Assembly: GCF_012933385.1 (NCBI RefSeq)
Contig: NZ_JABBPN010000008.1
Coordinates: 62,001 to 126,000 of the forward strand
Source: Paenibacillus lemnae
GTDB lineage: Bacteria > Bacillota > Bacilli > Paenibacillales > Paenibacillaceae
Reading direction: 5' to 3'
DNA length: 64,000 nucleotides
How positions within the stretch are numbered: the first letter of the stretch is position 1; each line of letters starts with the position of its first letter. Positions 19,584 to 28,757 of this stretch are shown one piece after another. The position numbers were made by a program, and so were the translations under genes. The notes under the pieces are model-generated. The model did no database searches and had not been told where the DNA came from. It saw nothing but the letters and a program-made list of their open reading frames with translations.

Positions 19584-20468
19584 GTGGATTTCGGAAGATT
19601 AATAACCGCCATGGTCACACCGTTTGATACAGAAGGAAACATCCATTGGGATGAGACCGCTAGACTGATTGACCATCTGATTGAAGATCAGCTGTCCGAC
19701 AGCCTTGTTATTGCCGGGACAACGGGAGAATCCCCCACGTTAACGGAAGAGGAGAAGCTGGAACTGTTCGCTTTCTCAGTGAAACAGGCTGCCGGCCGCT
19801 GCAAAATTATTGCAGGAACCGGAAGCAACAACACACGTCACTCTGTCGAACTGACTCAAAAAGCGCAGCAAGCTGGCGTTGATGGTATTTTGCTTGTCGC
19901 TCCGTACTATAACAAACCGAGCCAGGAAGGCTTGTATCAGCATTTCAAGCAGATCGCTGAAAGCACCACGCTGCCTGTGATGCTTTATAACGTCCCAGGA
20001 CGGACAGGAATCAGCATCAGCGCTGCAACCACACTCCGCCTGGCAGAGCTGCGTAATGTAACTGCGACGAAAGAATGTGCGTCGATAGACCAGGTAACTG
20101 CTATTGCAGCAGCTGCGCCTTCAGATTTTGTCGTATACTCTGGTGATGATTCTGCAGCCCTGCCGGCGCTTGCCGTCGGTGCTTACGGGATTGTCAGTGT
20201 AGCCAGCCATATCATCGGCAAAGACATGAAAGACATGATTGAAGCATATCTGGAAGGACGAGTAGCAGAGGCTGCATCATTGCATCAAAAATGCTATCCA
20301 ATTTTCAAAGGACTGTTCGAATGTCCTGAACCGCTGCCTAATCCTTCGGCTGTAAAATTCGCTTTGGAAGAAAAAGGGTTTAAATTGGGTTCTGTGCGGC
20401 TTCCACTGCTTTCTCCAAACGAAAAAGAGGTCCAATTTATCCGTCAGATGCTGAGCGCTCATGAATAA
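19584..20468 (+). CDS. dapA: 4-hydroxy-tetrahydrodipicolinate synthase
   Basis: DapA condenses aspartate semialdehyde with pyruvate, the first step committed to DAP, lysine and dipicolinate. The 294-residue TIM barrel has AGTTGESPTL, YYNKPSQEGLYQHF and YNVPGRTG with the conserved tyrosine. The Schiff-base lysine is Lys163 in TATKECAS, where many relatives read KEASG. The GTG at 19584 follows AAGGAGGAAA. It is the last gene of the operon before a terminator. Confidence 0.96.
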   Translation: MDFGRLITAMVTPFDTEGNIHWDETARLIDHLIEDQLSDSLVIAGTTGESPTLTEEEKLELFAFSVKQAAGRCKIIAGTGSNNTRHSVELTQKAQQAGVDGILLVAPYYNKPSQEGLYQHFKQIAESTTLPVMLYNVPGRTGISISAATTLRLAELRNVTATKECASIDQVTAIAAAAPSDFVVYSGDDSAALPALAVGAYGIVSVASHIIGKDMKDMIEAYLEGRVAEAASLHQKCYPIFKGLFECPEPLPNPSAVKFALEEKGFKLGSVRLPLLSPNEKEVQFIRQMLSAHE

Positions 20469-20494
20469 AATTGAAAGCTGATCATGGTCACCAG

Positions 20495-20531
20495 ACCGTC
20501 ACTCTGAAATTATCAGAATGGCGGTTTTTTT
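20495..20531 (+). terminator. Intrinsic terminator after dapA
   Basis: ACCG-T-CA-C-TCTGA pairs with TCAGA-A-TG-G-CGGT around a short loop, followed by seven T. Confidence 0.85.
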
Positions 20532-20606
20532 AGGTTCAAAAAGGATCCGTTGAATTGATATAAGAAGTGAAGAGCGGGGTATCCTAAGCATCAGAGAGCG
20601 GATGAC

Positions 20607-20636
20607 TTGTGTTTCACGTTTTTTTTCATGTATAAT
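20607..20636 (+). promoter_or_regulatory. Sigma-A promoter of the RNase J gene
   Basis: TTGTGT at 20607-20612 and TATAAT at 20631-20636 with 18-base spacing, 86 bases before the TTG start. Confidence 0.6.
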
Positions 20637-20721
20637 GGGTTCAAGTGACTGGGTGCGGTATATTTTAGAAAATTAATATAACATTGGTCGACGTCCAAAA
20701 CCATAGGAGGGTTAGATTCAT

Positions 20722-22401
20722 TTGTCAAAAAAAACTAGCAGTGATAAACTATCGATTTTTGCCCTGGGCGGCGTCGGTGAAATAGGGAAAAATATGTATG
20801 TCGTTCAATATGGCAGCGACATCGTGGTCGTTGATGCGGGATTGAAATTCCCCGAAGAGGACATGCTCGGTATTGATATTGTAATTCCTGATATTTCCTA
20901 TTTAACAGAGAATCGTGACAAGGTGAGAGGCATCGTGCTGACTCACGGTCATGAGGATCACATCGGCGGCCTGCCATACGTGTTGAAACATTTGAATGTG
21001 CCAGTGTACGGAACCAAGCTGACATTGGGTCTTGTGGAGAACAAGCTCAAGGAAGCGAATCTGCTCGGTGAGACAAAACGAATTCTTATTCATGCAGATT
21101 CGGAGATCAAGCTGGGCGAAACACTGTCGGCCACATTCTTCAGAACAAACCACAGCATACCCGATTCGGTCGGTGTCTGCATCGAAACACCGGAAGGCAG
21201 TGTCGTGCATACCGGTGACTTTAAATTTGACCATACTCCGGTCAACGATCAGTATGCGGATTTGCAGCGTATGGCTGAAATCGGAAGCAAGGGCGTTCTG
21301 GCTCTGCTTTCCGACAGTACGAATGCGGAGAAACCAGGTTTTACTCCTTCGGAAAAGAATGTCGGAGTGGTTCTTGAAGATATTTTCCGTAAAGCAGAAC
21401 AGCGTGTTGTTGTCGCTACTTTCGCTTCCAACGTGCACCGGATCCAGCAAGTGTTGAATGCGGCGGAATCTACAGGCCGTAAAGTGACCGTTATCGGACG
21501 AAGTATGGTCAATGTTGTAGCCATCGCCTCTGAGCTGGGATATCTTCATGTACCGGACGGCATGCTGATCGAACCGGAAGAAGTGAACCGTATGTCTGCG
21601 GATCGTGTTGTCGTGTTATGCACAGGAAGTCAGGGCGAACCGATGTCTGCCTTGACTCGTATGGCGCGTTCGACGCACCGTAAAGTGGACATCCTTCCAG
21701 GTGATACGGTCATCATCGCCGCTACGCCGGTTCCCGGTAATGAGAAATACATTGGCCGAACGATTGATGAGCTTTTCCGCTTGGGAGCAGATGTCATTTA
21801 CAGCGGCTCGAATTCCGGTGTTCATGTATCCGGTCACGGCAGTCAGGAAGAATTAAAACTGATGCTGAACTTGATGAAACCTCAGTTCTTCCTCCCGATT
21901 CACGGTGAATACCGGATGCAGCGCAGACATGCACTTCTTGCTGAATCGGTGGGCGTAGAGCCTGATAATATTTTCATTACAGATCTTGGAGAAGTGGTGG
22001 AAATTCAAGGCGGCTCTGCACGGAAGGCTGGCAAAGTAACAGCTGGCAACGTCCTGATCGATGGACTTGGTGTAGGCGATGTCGGAAATATTGTTCTGAG
22101 AGACCGCAAGCTGTTGTCTCAGGACGGAATCCTGGTCGTTGTGGTTACTCTGAGCAAACAGAACGGTTCGATTGTATCGGGACCTGATATTATTTCCAGA
22201 GGTTTTGTCTATGTACGTGAATCTGAAGGACTGCTTGAAGAGAGCAACCGGATTGTATCCAGTACACTGCAGAAGCTGATGAGCGAGAATGTGAATGAGT
22301 GGGCATCCCTGAAAACCAGTGTTAAAGATGCATTGGGACGCTTCCTGTATGAACAGACACGCCGCAGACCGATGATTCTTCCAATTATTATGGAAGTTTA
22401 A
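20722..22401 (+). CDS. rnjB: Ribonuclease J (metallo-beta-lactamase / beta-CASP)
   Basis: RNase J has 5'-3' exonuclease and endonuclease activity in mRNA decay and rRNA maturation. The 559-residue protein has the metallo-beta-lactamase motif HGHEDHIGG with His75, His77, Asp79 and His80, then HTGDFKFDHTPV. The beta-CASP domain contains LSDSTNAEKPG and GRSMVNVV, and HVSGHGSQEELKLM and FLPIHGEYRM follow. Position after dapA matches rnjB (ymfA) of B. subtilis, but the intact active site resembles RNase J1, so paralogue naming is uncertain. The start is TTG at 20722 after AGGAGG. Confidence 0.93.
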   Translation: MSKKTSSDKLSIFALGGVGEIGKNMYVVQYGSDIVVVDAGLKFPEEDMLGIDIVIPDISYLTENRDKVRGIVLTHGHEDHIGGLPYVLKHLNVPVYGTKLTLGLVENKLKEANLLGETKRILIHADSEIKLGETLSATFFRTNHSIPDSVGVCIETPEGSVVHTGDFKFDHTPVNDQYADLQRMAEIGSKGVLALLSDSTNAEKPGFTPSEKNVGVVLEDIFRKAEQRVVVATFASNVHRIQQVLNAAESTGRKVTVIGRSMVNVVAIASELGYLHVPDGMLIEPEEVNRMSADRVVVLCTGSQGEPMSALTRMARSTHRKVDILPGDTVIIAATPVPGNEKYIGRTIDELFRLGADVIYSGSNSGVHVSGHGSQEELKLMLNLMKPQFFLPIHGEYRMQRRHALLAESVGVEPDNIFITDLGEVVEIQGGSARKAGKVTAGNVLIDGLGVGDVGNIVLRDRKLLSQDGILVVVVTLSKQNGSIVSGPDIISRGFVYVRESEGLLEESNRIVSSTLQKLMSENVNEWASLKTSVKDALGRFLYEQTRRRPMILPIIMEV

Positions 22402-22444
22402 GATCGTTATCAATAGAACAGAATAAGAAATAAGGCACACAGTC

Positions 22445-22495
22445 GCCCTTTTTCGCCTGGAACGTTGGACGGTTCTTGCGAAAAAGGGCTTTTTT
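22445..22495 (+). terminator. Intrinsic terminator after the RNase J gene
   Basis: GCCCTTTTTCGC at 22445-22456 pairs perfectly with GCGAAAAAGGGC at 22478-22489, followed by six T. Confidence 0.9.
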
Positions 22496-22597
22496 GTATG
22501 CTTTTTAACCTTCGTTTGTGGACTTCGGATGATCTATGGCCTGATTTGCCATACTAGCAATAGCAAGCATACGACAGAGGAAGGCTGGTCATCAAAT

Positions 22598-23323
22598 ATG
22601 AGAATGAATCATGAACATAATCCGGACGAAGAACTTAGAAAACCATCGACGCTTGAAGCCGTCCAGCAGCTGGGTCAAACGGGTGTAGCTTCCGGGGGAG
22701 AGTCTGATATTTTTTGCATGACTATTATCGGACAAATCGAAGGGCACACTGTACTGCCGCCGCAGAACAAAACGACCAAGTACGAGCATATGATTCCTCA
22801 GCTCGTGGCGGCCGAGCAGAATCCGAAAATTCAAGGGCTGCTGATTATATTGAATACGGTAGGCGGGGATGTGGAGGCAGGGCTGGCGATTGCAGAAATG
22901 ATTGCTTCTCTGACCAAACCGACGGTTACGGTGGTCATTGGCGGCGGACACAGCATTGGTGTACCGATCGCTGTTGCTGCGAATTATTCATTCATCGCAA
23001 GCAGTGCGACCATGACGATCCATCCGATCCGCATGAGCGGTTTGGTCATCGGTGTGCCGCAGACGTTTGAGTATATGGAGAAAATGCAGGAACGTGTCGT
23101 TCGTTTTGTAACCGATCATTCCAGAATCTCGGATCAGCAGTTTAAAGATCTGATGTTTAAAACCGGGGAGCTAAACCGGGACATCGGTACATCCGTTTCC
23201 GGAGCAGACGCGGTCAAGTACGGTCTAATGGACGAAGTTGGGGGAATTGGCCAGGCACTTGCACGTCTGAACGGGATGATCGGAGACCGGAAAAGCCTGG
23301 ATGCAGGAGGACTGACTCAATGA
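22598..23323 (+). CDS. tepA: ClpP-like serine protease, TepA/YmfB type
   Basis: This ClpP-fold protein resembles TepA, which in B. subtilis has been linked to protein export and spore biology. The 241-residue product has [29 protein letters not shown], then [14 protein letters not shown] with the nucleophile at Ser119, and [10 protein letters not shown] with the likely catalytic histidine. No ATPase partner is encoded nearby. The ATG at 22598 follows AGAGGAAGG; an in-frame ATG at 22529 lacks a ribosome site. It overlaps ylzJ in an ATGA junction. Confidence 0.88.
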   Translation: MRMNHEHNPDEELRKPSTLEAVQQLGQTGVASGGESDIFCMTIIGQIEGHTVLPPQNKTTKYEHMIPQLVAAEQNPKIQGLLIILNTVGGDVEAGLAIAEMIASLTKPTVTVVIGGGHSIGVPIAVAANYSFIASSATMTIHPIRMSGLVIGVPQTFEYMEKMQERVVRFVTDHSRISDQQFKDLMFKTGELNRDIGTSVSGADAVKYGLMDEVGGIGQALARLNGMIGDRKSLDAGGLTQ

Positions 23324-23556
23324 CACTGTATACGATAATGCCGTATGAAGATATTTTTCCGGGTGAAGGAAACATACAGCAAATCCCTCAAATCGCAGAA
23401 GTGACAATTAACGGGATTCTCATGGAAGTGGAGTTACTGAGCGAACATCAGGCCCGGATTCACCGGTTACTTACCTGTAATCTGGAGGACTACCTTAACC
23501 CGGCTTATATGCCTGGCAGCCTGGTTTCTTTTGTCCCGGTTATTTTACAAAATTAA
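23320..23556 (+). CDS. ylzJ: YlzJ-like small protein
   Basis: This 78-residue protein of unknown function starts [15 protein letters not shown] and ends [12 protein letters not shown], as in the YlzJ family, which sits between tepA and spoIIIE in many spore-formers. It has no membrane segment or known motif. The start overlaps the tepA stop (ATGA), so the two are co-translated; a link to sporulation is suggested only by context. Confidence 0.8.
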   Translation: MTLYTIMPYEDIFPGEGNIQQIPQIAEVTINGILMEVELLSEHQARIHRLLTCNLEDYLNPAYMPGSLVSFVPVILQN

Positions 23557-23601
23557 GGCTGAAGTCCCCGAAACAGAACATAGGTACGCTACCGTATTGT
23601 G

Positions 23602-23610
23602 TGCTATAAT
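23602..23610 (+). promoter_or_regulatory. Extended -10 promoter of spoIIIE
   Basis: TGCTATAAT at 23602-23610 lies 22 bases before the TTG start. No good -35 hexamer is visible at 17-18 bases. Confidence 0.5.
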
Positions 23611-23631
23611 ATGGCTTCGGGGGTGACATTT

Positions 23632-26265
23632 TTGGCTAAACGCAAAAAAAAGAAAAGGGCCGTATTTGCCTCGGTCCTTAAATATGAAATTTATGGAATT
23701 ATATTGATGACACTCTCGGTAATTGCCTTGTCCGGCGAGGCTCCGGTGGGGCGTTCCCTGTCCAAAATGTCGGGATACGTCCTGGGCAAATATTATTTTG
23801 TCATTCCCTTGATAGGTATCTACTACGGATTGATGGTCATGATACACCGAAAGTGGCCGAAGGTATGGAACAGCCGGCGTACCGGTGTATTGTTATTGGT
23901 TCTGGCATTGACCCTAATGAGCACCATCAGCGGAATGGAGCCCAAGCTGGCACCGATCGGCCAATTAAATTCAAGTAATGTTCTGACCCAGATACATAGT
24001 GATTTGCAAGGTGAACTTTTGCACGGAGAAGTGGATGATACACACCCGGTCATGGGCAAGGACATAAGCGGAGGATATACAGGGGCGCTTCAGCTATCTC
24101 TGCTGCTCTTGTTTTTTGGAAGTGTCGGGGCACGTCTTATTATGATTGTTATGCTGATTATCAGTTTTATGCTCATAACCAACCTGTCTTACGTGGATCT
24201 GATGCGCATGCTGCGTACCCGTGTCGTTAAAGCAGGAGGACAGCTGCAGAAGAAAATGCAGACCCGTCAGTCCGTCAAGGCTTCTTCACTACGGAAGAAA
24301 ACGTCAAGATTACCGGAATATGAAGATGAAGATGATGATCTTGAAGATGCAGAGCAGACGCCTGCTTCGTCCAAAACGGTCTTTTTTCAGCTGTTTGGAG
24401 GCAAGTCAAGCCAGAATAAGAAGAATAGTATCCCTGAAGATCCTGGTTATGATGATGAAACACCCGTATTGTACGGAGATATCCAGGAAGTGCTGGATCA
24501 GCGATATGAAGCTGGAGAAGAAACGGTTCCTGCTCAGGAGCCGAATGTTCCAGCTCCGATTATCCGTGATTTTTTTGAACAGGTGAAGTATGAGGAGTCG
24601 ATTGAAGAAGAGGGGGGATTTGCCAAGGAGGATGGTGAGTATCCTTTAGATAACGATAATCACACTTCAGAGGAACCCCTCTCGGCACTGTCTGATACTC
24701 CGGGAACACCGGAAGATAACCTGAATGCAGTCCCTCTTGGAGCAGAAGATGATCTGGAGGCGGCAGCGCAAAGTAGTGGGAAAGAAGACGAACAGCTGCA
24801 GAATGAAGCTACGCCAGCAGCACCGCCTGCTCCACCGCCTAAGCCGTATAAGCTGCCTCCGTTCCGTTTGCTGTCTAAACCGGTAAACAGCGGCAAACCT
24901 GGAGACCAGAACGATTACAAGCAGACGGCGCGTAAGCTTGAAGCAACGATGGAGAGCTTCGGAGTCCGGGCCAAGGTACTTGAAGTGGTAAGAGGACCGT
25001 CTGTAACCCGGTATGAGATTCAGCCCGATATCGGTGTCAAGGTCAGTCGTATCGTCGGTCTTACCGATGATATTGCGCTGGCTCTTGCCGCCAAGGATAT
25101 CCGGATGGAAGCTCCGATTCCTGGAAAATCTGCAATTGGCATTGAGGTGCCTAACCATGAGGTATCCATTGTAACAATGCGGGAGGTTATGGAAACCTCA
25201 ATGTTTCAGGATGCACAGTCCAAGCTGTCCATCGCTTTCGGACGAGATATATCCGGTCAGAGTATCGTAGGTAATCTGGCCAGAATGCCCCATCTGCTTG
25301 TGGCTGGTGCCACCGGTTCAGGTAAATCGGTCTGCATCAATGGCATCATCACGAGTATTTTGTACAAAGCGAAACCGGATGAAGTCAAGTTTTTGATGGT
25401 TGACCCTAAAATGGTCGAGCTCAATGTATATAACGGGATCCCTCATTTGATGGCTCCTGTCGTTACAGATCCGAAACGAGCATCGCTCGCCTTGAAAAAA
25501 ATCGTGGTCGAGATGGAAAAACGCTATGAGCTATTCTCCAAGTCGGGCACACGCAACATTGAGGGCTACAACACGCTTATGCAGGAAAATCCGGCTGCTG
25601 TACTGCCGTACATCGTCGTCATTGTGGATGAGCTTGCCGATCTGATGATGGTTGCCGCTAATGATGTGGAGGAAGCCATTACCCGGCTTGCCCAGATGGC
25701 ACGTGCCGCGGGCATTCATCTGATCATTGCAACCCAGCGTCCTTCCGTGGATGTCATTACAGGGGTAATTAAAGCTAATATTCCATCCCGGATTGCGTTT
25801 GGCGTATCTTCCCAGGTCGATTCTCGAACCATTCTGGATATGGCAGGTGCCGAGAAGCTGCTGGGCCGGGGAGATATGCTGTTTATGCCGATGGGTGCTT
25901 CAAAACCGATCCGTGTCCAAGGTGCTTTTATGAGCGACCAGGAAGTTGAGAACATTGTCGGTTTCGTCCGAGACCAGGGGCAGGCAGAGTATGACGAATC
26001 CCTGGTTCCCGAGGTGGAGGAATCAGCGGGTGGTGATGACGAGATGCTGGATGAGTTGTATGACCAGGCCGTCACCATCATTCTGGAAGCCAAGCAGGCT
26101 TCTGTCTCTTTGCTTCAGCGGAGAATGCGTGTCGGATATACACGTGCAGCCAGATTGATTGATTCCATGGAGGCTAGAGGGGTTATTGGCCCTTACGAGG
26201 GCAGCAAGCCCCGTGAGGTACTGATGTCCATGGAACAGTACCAGCAGGGCAAGATCAGCTCATAA
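23632..26265 (+). CDS. spoIIIE: DNA translocase SpoIIIE/FtsK
   Basis: SpoIIIE pumps the chromosome into the forespore and clears DNA from septa. The 877-residue protein starts [14 protein letters not shown], has about four membrane segments up to residue 180, then a long acidic, proline-rich linker to about residue 400. The motor domain has Walker A GATGSGKS at 559-566 and Walker [13 protein letters not shown]. The gamma DNA-reading domain ends the protein ([21 protein letters not shown]). It is longer than the roughly 790-residue B. subtilis protein, through the linker. The TTG at 23632 follows GGGGGTGA. Confidence 0.95.
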   Translation: MAKRKKKKRAVFASVLKYEIYGIILMTLSVIALSGEAPVGRSLSKMSGYVLGKYYFVIPLIGIYYGLMVMIHRKWPKVWNSRRTGVLLLVLALTLMSTISGMEPKLAPIGQLNSSNVLTQIHSDLQGELLHGEVDDTHPVMGKDISGGYTGALQLSLLLLFFGSVGARLIMIVMLIISFMLITNLSYVDLMRMLRTRVVKAGGQLQKKMQTRQSVKASSLRKKTSRLPEYEDEDDDLEDAEQTPASSKTVFFQLFGGKSSQNKKNSIPEDPGYDDETPVLYGDIQEVLDQRYEAGEETVPAQEPNVPAPIIRDFFEQVKYEESIEEEGGFAKEDGEYPLDNDNHTSEEPLSALSDTPGTPEDNLNAVPLGAEDDLEAAAQSSGKEDEQLQNEATPAAPPAPPPKPYKLPPFRLLSKPVNSGKPGDQNDYKQTARKLEATMESFGVRAKVLEVVRGPSVTRYEIQPDIGVKVSRIVGLTDDIALALAAKDIRMEAPIPGKSAIGIEVPNHEVSIVTMREVMETSMFQDAQSKLSIAFGRDISGQSIVGNLARMPHLLVAGATGSGKSVCINGIITSILYKAKPDEVKFLMVDPKMVELNVYNGIPHLMAPVVTDPKRASLALKKIVVEMEKRYELFSKSGTRNIEGYNTLMQENPAAVLPYIVVIVDELADLMMVAANDVEEAITRLAQMARAAGIHLIIATQRPSVDVITGVIKANIPSRIAFGVSSQVDSRTILDMAGAEKLLGRGDMLFMPMGASKPIRVQGAFMSDQEVENIVGFVRDQGQAEYDESLVPEVEESAGGDDEMLDELYDQAVTIILEAKQASVSLLQRRMRVGYTRAARLIDSMEARGVIGPYEGSKPREVLMSMEQYQQGKISS

Positions 26266-26281
26266 GGAATACACATTAAAT

Positions 26282-26331
26282 AGAGACATGATGGTACCGG
26301 GGGTTATCCCGTGACATCCATGTCTCTATTT
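26282..26331. terminator. Shared terminator of spoIIIE and the AraC-type regulator gene
   Basis: AGAGACATG at 26282-26290 pairs perfectly with CATGTCTCT at 26319-26327. T-rich sequence follows on the + strand and the complement also has a short T tract. The regulator stop codon (26326-26328, - strand) lies inside the stem, so it may serve both convergent genes. Confidence 0.6.
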
Positions 26332-27189
26332 TGTTTCAGGCCACTGGTACAGTTTCCGGTACCTGCTTGCTGTCATATTCAGCGTCTTTTTAAACGTGCG
26401 GTCAAAGTGGGTCAAGCTTTCGAACCCCGTGACTGCCGCGATATCAATGATTTTCATCCTGGTTTCTGTAAGCAGGCGCTGCGCTTCACGGATCCGGGTC
26501 AGATTTACATAGGAGATGATCGTAAATCCCGTAATTTCTTTAAATATATGACTTAAATAATACGGACTGATATAAAAATGTTGAGATAGAAGATCCAGCG
26601 TTATTTTTTCCGAATAGTGCTGGTGAATGTATTTGACAATATCAGTTACTTTGTGATGCAGTGGATTATCCGGATATGCCATTTGTGACTGAGAATGCTG
26701 TTTGAAACGTCGCGTAAGCAGCAGCAGTTCGCTAAGTAGGAGCTGTATGTAAGATTCAAATTCTTCTTTTTGTGCTGTGATCTCCTGGGACATCTTGCTT
26801 AAAATTTGCATAACTTGTGCCTGCTCCGCGGGCTGCAGCGGGATAATCGGTTGTCCATCTCCAAACATGCCTTGAATAAGATGGCTGGAATGAGGTCCGG
26901 GAAAAGCATCGCTGAAATTAATTACGACTCGTTCATGTTCAGAACTTCCGCTGATAATGCTTTTATGAATGTCCAGTTTATTGATAAGAACCAGATTGCC
27001 CGGAGATATCAAATACAGTTTTTCTTTAATGAAATAATGCCTTTCACCGGAAATCAGGTAATAAATTTCGTAGGTGCTGTGGTAATGGTTGTTTCGTTCA
27101 AAAGGTTCGACACGGTGAATATGATCGAAATAAAATGCGGATTCTTCCTCGCCATAAGTGACGAAAGGCGTATCGGATTTGGCAGGCAT
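26326..27189 (-). CDS. AraC-family transcriptional regulator (likely uronate catabolism regulator)
   Basis: The 287-residue protein has an N-terminal cupin-type sensor half (IHRVEPFERNNHYHSTYEIY, then YLISPGNLVLIN) and a C-terminal pair of helix-turn-helix motifs of the AraC/XylS type. Segments ITLDLLSQHFYISPYYLSHI and IIDIAAVTGFESLTHFDRTF are the two recognition modules. It is divergent from uxaC across 128 bases, so it probably controls the uxaC-uxaB-uxaA-GH105 genes in response to a sugar acid. The start at 27189 has GAGGGA five to six bases before it; an ATG at 27201 is an alternative adding four residues. Confidence 0.85.
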   Translation of the reverse strand: MPAKSDTPFVTYGEEESAFYFDHIHRVEPFERNNHYHSTYEIYYLISGERHYFIKEKLYLISPGNLVLINKLDIHKSIISGSSEHERVVINFSDAFPGPHSSHLIQGMFGDGQPIIPLQPAEQAQVMQILSKMSQEITAQKEEFESYIQLLLSELLLLTRRFKQHSQSQMAYPDNPLHHKVTDIVKYIHQHYSEKITLDLLSQHFYISPYYLSHIFKEITGFTIISYVNLTRIREAQRLLTETRMKIIDIAAVTGFESLTHFDRTFKKTLNMTASRYRKLYQWPETK

Positions 27190-27264
27190 AGTATCCCTCA
27201 TTTCTTATGAACTAAGAGCAAGATATGTACTATTATACAGAAAATGAGCAATAAAAGGAAAGAT

Positions 27265-27275
27265 ATTCGACGAAT
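27265..27275. promoter_or_regulatory. Palindrome in the regulator-uxaC intergenic region
   Basis: ATTCG-A-CGAAT is a perfect short inverted repeat between the two divergent genes, 42 bases before the uxaC start. It is a candidate operator only; AraC-type regulators often use direct repeats instead. Confidence 0.3.
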
Positions 27276-27317
27276 GATGCTTTATGATGAAACAAATGAC
27301 AGAATGGCGGTGAAGAT

Positions 27318-28757
27318 ATGAAACCTTTTATGGATGATGATTTTTTATTGAACAGCGAAACTGCAAAAACCTTATATCATGAACATGCCGAGACGATGCC
27401 GATTATCGATTACCATTGTCACCTGAGTCCGGAGATGATCCGGAAAGATCACCGGTTTCAAAATCTGACGGAAGCCTGGATTAATGGCGATCATTATAAA
27501 TGGCGCGCTATGCGTGCTAACGGAATAGATGAATCATACATTACAGGCGGCGAAGGTGTCAGTGATTATGATCGTTTTCTGGCCTGGGCACGGACCGTAC
27601 CGATGACAGTTGGTAATCCGCTGTACCATTGGTCTCATTTGGAACTGCGGCGCCTGTTCGGTATTAACGACATTATCAATGAACAGAATGCGGATAAGAT
27701 CTGGCATGCTGCGAACGAAAGGCTGAAAGAAAAAGACTTTACGACTCGTGGCTTGATCCGGTCCAGCCATGTGAAAGTCGTTTGCACCACAGATGACCCT
27801 GCGGATTCTTTGGAAGACCACATTGCGCTGGCACAAGAAGACGGCGTCGGTTTTCAAATGCTGCCTTCCTTCCGTCCGGATAAGGCGCTGGAAATCAACC
27901 GTAGTACATTTCTGCCTTGGATTGAACGGATGGGCAAAGTGATTGGCTCAGGTATTAGCAGCTACGATGATCTGCTTCAAGCCCTGCAGCAGCGAGTAGA
28001 GTTTTTTCACTCCGTCGGCGGCAGAGTATCCGACCATGCGCTGGACTATGTTCCTTATCATAAAGCGACCAAAGAAGAAGCAGGCGAAATATTCCTGAAA
28101 GCGCTTCAGGGCAGATCCGTTTCTTTTGAGGAAGAACAGCAGTACAAAACGTACACCCTGCTTTACCTGGGACGCTTATATGCTGAAAAAGGCTGGGCGA
28201 TGCAGTTCCATATGAATGCAAGCCGAAATAATAACTCACTGATGATGAACAGGCTTGGACCGGATACAGGGTTTGACAGCATTGGCGACAACCCGGTTGC
28301 TGCTCCGCTGGTATCTTTGCTCGATGAACTGGACCAGCATCAGGCACTTCCCAAAACCATTCTCTACTCTCTGAATCCGAATGATAACGATATTCTGGCT
28401 GCGATGATCGGCAGTTTTCAGGGCGGGGGAATCCCGGGGAAAATTCAGTTCGGATCTGCATGGTGGTTCAATGACACAAAAGACGGCATGATCGCGCAGA
28501 TGAGCCGGCTTGGCAACATGGGGCTGCTTAGCCGTTTTGTAGGTATGCTGACCGACTCCCGAAGCTTCCTGTCCTACACGCGGCATGAATACTTCCGCAG
28601 AATTCTTTGTAACATGCTCGGAGAATGGGTAGAGCAGGGGGAAGCACCGTCCGATATGGAATGGCTGGGCGGCATTGTAAAGGATATTTGTTACGGAAAC
28701 GCGGAGCGGTACTTTGAGTTCGGTGTGCGTAAGGAGAAGGCTGCCCATGGTCAATAA
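27318..28757 (+). CDS. uxaC: Glucuronate/galacturonate isomerase
   Basis: UxaC isomerises D-galacturonate to D-tagaturonate (and D-glucuronate to D-fructuronate), the first step of intracellular uronate use. The 479-residue amidohydrolase-fold protein begins MKPFMDDDFLLNSETAKTLY and has the metal-binding motif DYHCHLSPEMI. GSAWWFNDTKDGMIAQMSRLG and DSRSFLSYTRHEYFRRILC are C-terminal family blocks. The start codon at 27318 has a modest ribosome site (GCGGTGAAG). The end overlaps uxaB by 11 bases. Confidence 0.95.
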   Translation: MKPFMDDDFLLNSETAKTLYHEHAETMPIIDYHCHLSPEMIRKDHRFQNLTEAWINGDHYKWRAMRANGIDESYITGGEGVSDYDRFLAWARTVPMTVGNPLYHWSHLELRRLFGINDIINEQNADKIWHAANERLKEKDFTTRGLIRSSHVKVVCTTDDPADSLEDHIALAQEDGVGFQMLPSFRPDKALEINRSTFLPWIERMGKVIGSGISSYDDLLQALQQRVEFFHSVGGRVSDHALDYVPYHKATKEEAGEIFLKALQGRSVSFEEEQQYKTYTLLYLGRLYAEKGWAMQFHMNASRNNNSLMMNRLGPDTGFDSIGDNPVAAPLVSLLDELDQHQALPKTILYSLNPNDNDILAAMIGSFQGGGIPGKIQFGSAWWFNDTKDGMIAQMSRLGNMGLLSRFVGMLTDSRSFLSYTRHEYFRRILCNMLGEWVEQGEAPSDMEWLGGIVKDICYGNAERYFEFGVRKEKAAHGQ

